A DNA stretch of 9,916 nt from Tannerella sp. (GTDB lineage: Bacteria; Bacteroidota; Bacteroidia; Bacteroidales; Tannerellaceae), in contig JAIRXI010000306.1 of NCBI GenBank assembly GCA_031268395.1, positions 1 through 9,916 on the forward strand. Reading direction: 5' to 3'. A model generated the notes under the pieces. It had not been told where the DNA came from. It made no database searches and worked only from the letters and a program-made list of their open reading frames with translations. Positions 1 to 5,204 of this stretch are shown here, piece by piece; the stretch's first letter is position 1; each line of letters starts with the position of its first letter. Position numbers and translations under genes: made by a program.

Positions 1-1605
1 AGAACGCCCACCGGCCGGACCTACGATGCCCCGCCCACCGGCGCCGGCGCTCTCTATCACGGAAAGGCGGGAGATGAGATACAGGTCAAGTTCGCCATTT
101 CCTATACCGGTATCGAAAATGCCCGTCGCAACATGGACGCCGAATGTGCAGGCTGGGACTTCGACGCCGTCCGGAAAGCTTCGCAGGAGGTATGGAATGA
201 ATATCTTGGACGTATCGACGTGAAGGGCGGAACCGCAGCGCAGCAGACCAAATTCTATACCGACCTGTGGCATGTCCTGCTCGGACGGCATAAAATCGAC
301 GACGTCTCCGGCGACTATCCCGATTATACACAGGGCGAACGGATCGGCTCGACAACGAAAAACGCCGTCCTGAAAATCCGTACCCTGCCAAAAAATCCCG
401 ACGGAAGCAGCCGTTTCCACATGTATAACTCCGATGCTTTCTGGCTGACGCAGTGGAATCTGAATATCCTCTGGGGACTTGCCTGGCCCGAAGTGCTGGA
501 CGACATGGCGGCCTGCCTTGTTCAGTATGCCGAGAACGGAGGCCTGCTGCCGCGGGGGCCTAACGTCGGAGGCTATTCCTTCATAATGACCGCCTGCCCG
601 GCGACCAACCTGATCGTCAGCGCTTACATGAAAGGCTGCCTCACGCGCAAATCGCCGGAAACGGCTTACCGGATGATGGTCAAAAATCATCAACCCGGCG
701 GCATGATGGGCGATCGGAAAGAAGTACAGTTCTATATCGACAACGGATACTGGCCCGGCAATGCAGGTATCACGCTGGAAATGGCATTTCAGGACTGGTC
801 GCTCTCGCAGATGGCGTCCAGCATGGGAAAGAAGAAAGAGGCCGCCCGTTATCTGAAACGTTCTCACGGATGGACGGCGCTGTATCATCCCGACCATAAA
901 CTGATTTTCCCCAAAGACGCCAACGGCCAATGGCTTCACGACGATCCGCTCAGCGGCAACGGATGGGTAGAGGCTAATGCCTGGCAGGGCACCTGGTCGC
1001 TGTCGCACGCTATTCCCGAACTTGCGGCGATGATGGGCGGCAACGATGCCTTATGCGACAAACTGAACGAAGCGTTTGAAAAATCCGAAAAGGCCGATTT
1101 CGTTTTCGGATACGGCAACGGTTATGTCAGTTACGCCAATCAGCCGGGCTGCTCCAACGCCCACGTCTTCAGTCATGCCGGCAAACCCTGGATGACGCAA
1201 TACTGGGTGCGGAAGGTCAAACAGCAGGCTTACGGCGCCGTCACACCCGACAAGGGGTACGGAGGACACGACGAAGATCAGGGTCAGATGGGCGGCGTCA
1301 GCGCTTTAATGGCTATCGGGCTGTTCGACATCCGTGGAACAAACGACCTCAAACCCATGTACGACATCACCAGTCCCGTCTTCGACGAAATCACTATCCA
1401 CCAGAATCCAGCCTATTACAGCGGCGGAACGTTCAAAATCAAAACCTTCGGAAACTCGGCAACGAACTGTTATATTCAAAAAGCGGCGTTAAACGGCAGG
1501 ACCTTCAACTCGTTCCGTTTTCCGCATGAGGATTTTGCCTCCGGAGGAACACTTGAACTTTGGCTGGGACCCGAACCGAACAAAAACTGGGGTGTAGCGA
1601 ATTAA
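1..1605 (+). CDS. GH92 family alpha-mannosidase-type glycoside hydrolase, 5' end outside window
   Basis: The frame is open from base 1 to the TAA at 1603-1605 and gives 534 residues; family members are usually about 700-790, so much of the N-terminal beta-sandwich domain is upstream. The segment FAISYTGIENARRNMDAE (bases about 82-141) matches the end of that domain, and the rest is the (alpha/alpha)6 catalytic domain. Family signatures visible: NGWVEANAWQGTW, with the probable general acid Glu (codon 970-972), and GGHDEDQGQMG, with the two Asp (1270-1272, 1276-1278) that correspond to the calcium/base pair of characterised GH92 enzymes. The C-terminus ends in the typical LWLGPEPNKNWG. Known family role: calcium-dependent inverting exo-mannosidase on N-glycan or yeast mannan. 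Oddity: the usual NEPxHH-type segment reads NQPGCSNAH, so the linkage preference may not be alpha-1,2. Export cannot be judged because the start is missing. The internal ATG at 133 is not the start. Confidence 0.93.
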   Translation, partial: RTPTGRTYDAPPTGAGALYHGKAGDEIQVKFAISYTGIENARRNMDAECAGWDFDAVRKASQEVWNEYLGRIDVKGGTAAQQTKFYTDLWHVLLGRHKIDDVSGDYPDYTQGERIGSTTKNAVLKIRTLPKNPDGSSRFHMYNSDAFWLTQWNLNILWGLAWPEVLDDMAACLVQYAENGGLLPRGPNVGGYSFIMTACPATNLIVSAYMKGCLTRKSPETAYRMMVKNHQPGGMMGDRKEVQFYIDNGYWPGNAGITLEMAFQDWSLSQMASSMGKKKEAARYLKRSHGWTALYHPDHKLIFPKDANGQWLHDDPLSGNGWVEANAWQGTWSLSHAIPELAAMMGGNDALCDKLNEAFEKSEKADFVFGYGNGYVSYANQPGCSNAHVFSHAGKPWMTQYWVRKVKQQAYGAVTPDKGYGGHDEDQGQMGGVSALMAIGLFDIRGTNDLKPMYDITSPVFDEITIHQNPAYYSGGTFKIKTFGNSATNCYIQKAALNGRTFNSFRFPHEDFASGGTLELWLGPEPNKNWGVAN

Positions 1606-1652
1606 GGAGCTGTCGCATGGCAGAGGGAGCGTGTCAAAAGGACGCCGTTGAA

Positions 1653-1699
1653 CGGAAAAATCTGCGGGAATCCATTCAGTCTGCGTTATCTGCGTGCGT
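1653..1699 (-). repeat. REP-like repeat, copy A (diverged half-copy)
   Basis: Read on the minus strand, these 47 bases align without gaps to 8087-8133 with 34 identities, sharing the words GCACGC, GCAGAT and GATT at the same spacing. It contains several TCTGCG-type units on the plus strand. Unlike the 8086 copy it lacks a clean opposite arm, although 8-bp inverted repeats GTGTCAAA (1631-1638) and TTTGACAC (1699-1706) bracket it. It overlaps the last codons and stop of the minus-strand gene 1676-2101. Confidence 0.6.
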
Positions 1700-2101
1700 T
1701 TGACACACCTCCTTCGCCGTCAACCGGTCAAGTTCGTCGAGCCATTGCGCCCGCTCCAGCGAGAAGGCCGTGTCGTGCAGTTGGACATGAGTCAGCATTT
1801 CCATGGCTTTCAGCCGCATTTCCCGTTGCTGTTCAGCGACGAGGTAACTTTCTTCCATCAATAGCCGGGCGGCTATTTCCATCCGTTGAAGACCGGCCAT
1901 GTCCATGCCGTTCAGAAATTCACGCACTTCCTCCACAGACGCATTCAGCAGAAAGGCACGGTCGGTCTTCAACGAATCATACACGACCTGAACAAGTTGC
2001 GGATTTTTCCGGGCCGTATCCGCGTGGCGCAAACTGATGATCCGGGCAATCACCTTTCCCAGTTCCTCAATCTGTACCATGATGAAATCTCTTCGCAGCA
2101 T
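1676..2101 (-). CDS. small helical protein of unknown function (DUF6483-like N-terminus)
   Basis: The reading frame encodes 141 residues rich in Leu, Glu, Ala, Met and Arg with no signal peptide or membrane segment, so it is probably a cytoplasmic all-helical protein. The N-terminal pattern MLRRDFIMVQIEELGKVIAR resembles the opening helix of small DUF6483-type proteins, which is why I prefer the ATG at 2099-2101 over the ATG seven codons later; this is recall of a pattern, not a search result. No Shine-Dalgarno sequence precedes it. It starts 10 bases after the last recognisable codon of the rhuM remnant and on the same strand, so transcription may come from the -7 box at 2405-2412. Its last seven residues (THADNAD) and stop are encoded by the repeat at 1653-1699, so the original C-terminus may have been altered. 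Nothing indicates a specific function. Confidence 0.6.
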   Translation of the reverse strand: MLRRDFIMVQIEELGKVIARIISLRHADTARKNPQLVQVVYDSLKTDRAFLLNASVEEVREFLNGMDMAGLQRMEIAARLLMEESYLVAEQQREMRLKAMEMLTHVQLHDTAFSLERAQWLDELDRLTAKEVCQTHADNAD

Positions 2102-2111
2102 ATCATTTTCA

Positions 2112-2381
2112 GTAAAAATGTGTTATCAGCCTTGCAACGCTTCTGCTTCATTCCGTTTGAACGGTCGCAAGATTGGCGACCGTTGAACGTGCGTCACATT
2201 CGCTTTCTTCAAAAACAGGACGGGTATAACGGGAAACGGTTGATTGGTCGCGCCGAAAAAACGCCGCCCTCCTGTCGAGCGGGAGGCAGACCGTTTCATT
2301 TTCCCTGCGGACTTCGGTTTTTGTCAGTCCGTTTTCGGTTTGATAAATGATTATTTCCGAACGATTATCCATATTTTGCAC
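2112..2381 (-). pseudogene. rhuM: RhuM-family protein remnant, N-terminal part only
   Basis: Translation from the ATG at 2379-2381 (or 2370-2372, which gives MDNRSEII) reads MDNRSEIIIYQTENGLTKTE and continues to DARSTVANLATVQTE. This matches the conserved N-terminus of RhuM (virulence RhuM / DNA-binding Fic-associated family), including the HTH-like segment around STVSR. Full-length members are about 330-350 residues. The frame hits TGA at 2148-2150. One base change (GGA to TGA) would restore Glu-Gly, and the frame then continues SRSVARLITHFY, which resembles the next block of the family (EGxRxVxRxIxxYNLD), before further stops at 2109. Homology then ends next to the start of gene 1676-2101. 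Several family positions also look changed (for example Cys and Arg in CLPLDRRAAFF, where members usually have Trp and Met). I infer a nonsense-mutated and truncated relic. Confidence 0.75.
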
Positions 2382-2404
2382 TGCCGGCTTTAAAATTCAA
2401 GGCA

Positions 2405-2412
2405 CAAAGATA
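2405..2412 (-). promoter_or_regulatory. Bacteroidetes-type -7 box for the rhuM remnant and possibly the 141-aa gene
   Basis: On the minus strand this reads TATCTTTG, a perfect match to the TAnnTTTG -7 consensus of the Bacteroidetes primary sigma factor. It lies 23 bases upstream of the remnant's first ATG. No convincing TTTG -33 box is present at the expected spacing; that position is near or inside the palindrome at 2415-2515, which may have displaced it. Confidence 0.55.
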
Positions 2413-2426
2413 CGAATTATCCCAGC

Positions 2427-2503
2427 ATGTCCATTAGACACTTCCTCCGTCGTGTCCGGGAGGCCCTCTTCCGGACACGACAAGGGAAGCGTCTAATGGA
2501 CAT
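2427..2503. repeat. large near-perfect palindrome (hairpin or MITE-like element)
   Basis: Two 33-base arms, 2427-2459 and 2471-2503, are inverted copies with four mismatches; they begin ATGTCCATTAGAC and end GTCTAATGGACAT. They flank an 11-base loop at 2460-2470. Weaker pairing (ATCCC with GGGAT and neighbours) extends the symmetry to about 2415-2515. There is no T-tract on either side, so it does not look like a standard intrinsic terminator, and the loop is too short to be an invertible promoter segment. It sits between the -7 box of the rhuM remnant and the region upstream of the beta-helix gene. Confidence 0.85.
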
Positions 2504-2668
2504 TTCGGGATTATTTCAAGCCCGTCATCACGAATACGGCCCGGCACAGGGCCATTCTGAAAATTTTACCGGCCGGACCGGTCAGGAACTGCGTTTTGTT
2601 TTTCAAAGCGCGCTAATTTGGAATGATCCCTTCCATTTTGCCGAAGTTAAACCTGTGGGAATATATCG
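2504..2668. other. gene-free stretch upstream of the beta-helix gene
   Basis: I see no supported gene here. A small hairpin, GGCCC (2538-2542) with GGGCC (2549-2553), is present. On the minus strand a short open stretch ending TAA near 2511 reads plausibly coding-like (KIFRMALCRAVFVMTGLK) but is only about 33 codons after a stop and I cannot assign it. A plus-strand frame from 2427 to 2690 runs through the palindrome and is not credible as a gene. Confidence 0.4.
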
Positions 2669-2676
2669 TATATTTG
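2669..2676 (+). promoter_or_regulatory. -7 promoter box for the beta-helix gene
   Basis: TATATTTG matches the TAnnTTTG consensus exactly. It lies 54 bases upstream of the chosen ATG at 2731, in an A/T-rich stretch typical of Bacteroidetes leaders. The nearest TTTTG (2636-2640) is too far upstream for a standard -33 box, so recognition may be activator-assisted or the -33 element weak. Confidence 0.6.
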
Positions 2677-2730
2677 TGCACTGTTTTTGAATTAATACAA
2701 TAAATCAACTGATTGCAAATGTGTACAACT

Positions 2731-5145
2731 ATGACAAAAAAGAAAAGAATGCAACGGAGAGGTTTCTTCCTCCTGTTACAGTTTACCGTATGGGCTGCTT
2801 TGCAGGCGCAGACGCAGTTTTACGTATCGCCTGCCGGCAATGATGGTGCTGACGGCAGTCGCCAGCATCCCTTCCGGACGGTCGAACGGGCGCAGACCGA
2901 AGCCCGGACAACGCAGGGCGAAGTTGCCATTATCCTGCGGGAGGCCACGTACCGGCTCGCCGCGCCTCTCCGGTTTACTCCGCAGGACGGCTCTCCGGGC
3001 AAGTCGCTGGTATTTCGCGCCTTTCCGGGCGAGAAGGTGACTCTCAGCGGAAGCGTCAGGCTGGACAGCCTGCAATGGCAACCGTACGGGAAGAATGGCG
3101 TCCTGAAAACCCGCATTACCGGACGTCCGGTGATGGACATGCTGGTGGTGAACGGTGAAATACGTCCTGTGGCGCGTTACCCGAACTATGATCCGGACGC
3201 CCTCCGTTTCAGCGGGACGGCGGCCGATGCCACGGCGCCGGAACGGGTGAAAAAATGGAAAAATCCGGCCGGGGGATATCTCCATGCCATGCACGGCAGC
3301 GACTGGGGCGACTTCCACTACCGGATCACCGGCAAGGACAGGAAGGGCCTTCTCTCGATGGAGGGCGGCTGGCAGAACAACCGGCCTTCCGGCCTTCATG
3401 CCGCCAACCGGATGGTCGAAAACATCTTTGAAGAATTGGACGCTCCCGGCGAATGGTTCTACGATGCCGGACTGTCGACACTTTACTATTACCCGCTCGC
3501 CGGCGAAGACGTGAACGGCGCGTCTTTCGAAAGCCCGCAAATCAAGTGCCTGATCGAATTTCGCGGAGACCGGTCGACGCCCGTGCGTAACATCACCGTC
3601 GAGGGAATCGACCTGACTCAGACGTTGCGCACCTTTATGGAACCGTATGAACCGCTGCTCCGCTCCGACTGGACCATTTACCGCGGCGCCGCCGTCTTTT
3701 TCGAAGGGACCGAACATTGCGGCCTGAAAGACTGCAACCTGTACAACCTTGGAGGAAATGCCGTCTTTTTCAGCAACTACAACCGCCACGGCGAAGTGTC
3801 CGGTTCTCACTTTACCCGTATCGGCGCCAGCGCTGTCTGTTTCGTCGGCGATCCCAAGGCCGTGCGTTCCCCGAGCTTTGCCTACCCGGAGTTTGTTTCC
3901 GCGGCGGAACTCGACCGGGCAAAAGGTCCCAGATCAGACAACTACCCCGCCGACTGCCGCGTTTATGATAACCTGATTCACCGGATCGGACTTTACGAAA
4001 AACAGATTACGGGCGTGGAACTTTCGATGTGCCGCGCCATCACGGTGAGCCACAACAGTATTTACGACACGCCGCGCGCCGGCATCAACATCAGTGAAGG
4101 CACGTGGGGCGGACATGTCCTTGAGTTCAACGACGTATTCAATACCGTCAGGGAAACGGGCGACCACGGCTCATTCAATTCCTGGGGCCGGGATCGCTAC
4201 TGGCATCCCTCCCGCCATACGCTCGATTCCCTGCTGACAACTGCCGGCCACAGGGAACTGGTTCTGGCCGACGCCATCGAAACGGTGACGATACGCAACA
4301 ACCGGTTCCGCTGCGATCGCGGATGGGACATCGACCTCGACGACGGCTCCTCCAACTTCCATATCTACAACAATCTTTGCCTGAACGGGGGACTGAAACT
4401 CAGGGAAGGCTTCTATCGCGTGGTGGAAAACAATATCCTTGTCAACTGCACTTTTCACCGGCATGTATGGTTCAGGGAAAACGGCACCGTATTTGCGCGA
4501 AACATCGTCATGCAGCCCTATGAACCTCAGCCGCCTTCCGGATATGACACGCAAGGTACGCTGATTGACTGCAATATTTTTACCGACAGCCTCGCATGGA
4601 AAGTTGCGCGGGAGTATGGTACGGATATGCATTCCCTTGTTTCCAGGGTGCCGTTTGTCGATCCGGCGGCGGGCGACTTCCGGGTGTCCGGCGGGGCAAC
4701 GGAGGTTTTCCGTACGGGATTCCAGAATTTCGACATGGATCAGTTCGGCGCAGTATCCGAACGCCTGAAAGCGCTGGCCGAACAGCCGGTCATGCCCGTT
4801 CCGGTCTACAGCGCCGACCTCTCCGATTCCGAAAGACTGACCTGGGAAGGCGTACAGATCAAAAACCTGGAAACCCTCGGCGAACGGTCGGCCACCGGAA
4901 TGGATTCGGAACGGGGTGTATACGTCATTGCCGTGGCGGCCTATGGGGCGCGTATGATCGACTGGCTCAGGTCGAACGATGTGATTCTGGGATTTGCAGG
5001 CAAACCGGTTAACAACCTGACCGACCTGTTCAATGCCATTGCCGGAGCCAGCCTGAAAGAACCGCAGCCAATGACCGTCTTCCGCAGTCAAAAGGAACAG
5101 GTCATCACGCTTCCGGCCGGCATTATCGGCTCAAACATCCGGTAA
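2731..5145 (+). CDS. exported right-handed beta-helix protein (GH141-like) with C-terminal PDZ domain
   Basis: I chose the ATG at 2731 (804 residues) because it gives a compact basic N-region (MTKKKRMQRR) before a hydrophobic core and a likely signal-peptidase site after LQA (residue 26); upstream in-frame TTG 2713 and ATG 2719 only add a non-signal-like tail, and ATG 2749 is also possible. The mature N-terminus FYVSPAGNDGADGS, followed by PFRTVERAQ and an ATYRLAAPLRFTPQD stretch, is the usual opening of polysaccharide-acting parallel beta-helix enzymes. VNGEIRPVARYPN (about 145) and the helix turns with DTPRAGINI (about 446) and ETGDHGSFNSWGRDRYW (about 475) resemble the GH141 type, whose known activities include alpha-L-fucosidase on rhamnogalacturonan-II and xylanase. 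Residues about 700-800 form a PDZ domain (RGVYV, GARMIDWLRSNDVILGFAGKPVNNLTDLF). No catalytic residues can be assigned by eye. Probable periplasmic or surface enzyme; substrate unknown. Confidence 0.85.
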   Translation: MTKKKRMQRRGFFLLLQFTVWAALQAQTQFYVSPAGNDGADGSRQHPFRTVERAQTEARTTQGEVAIILREATYRLAAPLRFTPQDGSPGKSLVFRAFPGEKVTLSGSVRLDSLQWQPYGKNGVLKTRITGRPVMDMLVVNGEIRPVARYPNYDPDALRFSGTAADATAPERVKKWKNPAGGYLHAMHGSDWGDFHYRITGKDRKGLLSMEGGWQNNRPSGLHAANRMVENIFEELDAPGEWFYDAGLSTLYYYPLAGEDVNGASFESPQIKCLIEFRGDRSTPVRNITVEGIDLTQTLRTFMEPYEPLLRSDWTIYRGAAVFFEGTEHCGLKDCNLYNLGGNAVFFSNYNRHGEVSGSHFTRIGASAVCFVGDPKAVRSPSFAYPEFVSAAELDRAKGPRSDNYPADCRVYDNLIHRIGLYEKQITGVELSMCRAITVSHNSIYDTPRAGINISEGTWGGHVLEFNDVFNTVRETGDHGSFNSWGRDRYWHPSRHTLDSLLTTAGHRELVLADAIETVTIRNNRFRCDRGWDIDLDDGSSNFHIYNNLCLNGGLKLREGFYRVVENNILVNCTFHRHVWFRENGTVFARNIVMQPYEPQPPSGYDTQGTLIDCNIFTDSLAWKVAREYGTDMHSLVSRVPFVDPAAGDFRVSGGATEVFRTGFQNFDMDQFGAVSERLKALAEQPVMPVPVYSADLSDSERLTWEGVQIKNLETLGERSATGMDSERGVYVIAVAAYGARMIDWLRSNDVILGFAGKPVNNLTDLFNAIAGASLKEPQPMTVFRSQKEQVITLPAGIIGSNIR

Positions 5146-5166
5146 ATCCCTTCTGTTCTGACAAAG

Positions 5167-5204
5167 GGGGCTGTCCGGAATCCCGGACAGCCCCTGCTTT
5201 TTTT
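5167..5204 (+). terminator. strong intrinsic terminator after the beta-helix gene
   Basis: A perfect 12-bp stem, GGGGCTGTCCGG (5167-5178) with CCGGACAGCCCC (5183-5194), has a 4-base loop and is followed by TGC and seven T residues (5198-5204). It lies 22 bases past the stop of the plus-strand gene. The T-tract overlaps the stop codon of the convergent GH78 gene. On the minus strand the hairpin is followed by only a short T run (CTTTGT), so it is best on the plus strand. Confidence 0.92.

Noticed and set aside
2160..2184. 9-bp inverted repeat AACGGTCGC / GCGACCGTT inside the rhuM remnant
   Set aside because: It arises from codons for the family sequence TVANLATV, has no T-tract, and is probably coding coincidence.
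1886..2350. 154-codon plus-strand frame
   Set aside because: It lies antisense to the small helical gene and to the rhuM remnant, whose minus-strand translation is recognisable.
2427..2503. Invertible promoter or phase-variation switch
   Set aside because: Inverted arms flank only 11 bases, too short to hold a promoter, and no recombinase gene is nearby.
2776..5091. Two long minus-strand frames (344 and 306 codons) opposite the beta-helix gene
   Set aside because: Shadows; the plus strand has a signal peptide, beta-helix motifs, PDZ domain, promoter and terminator.
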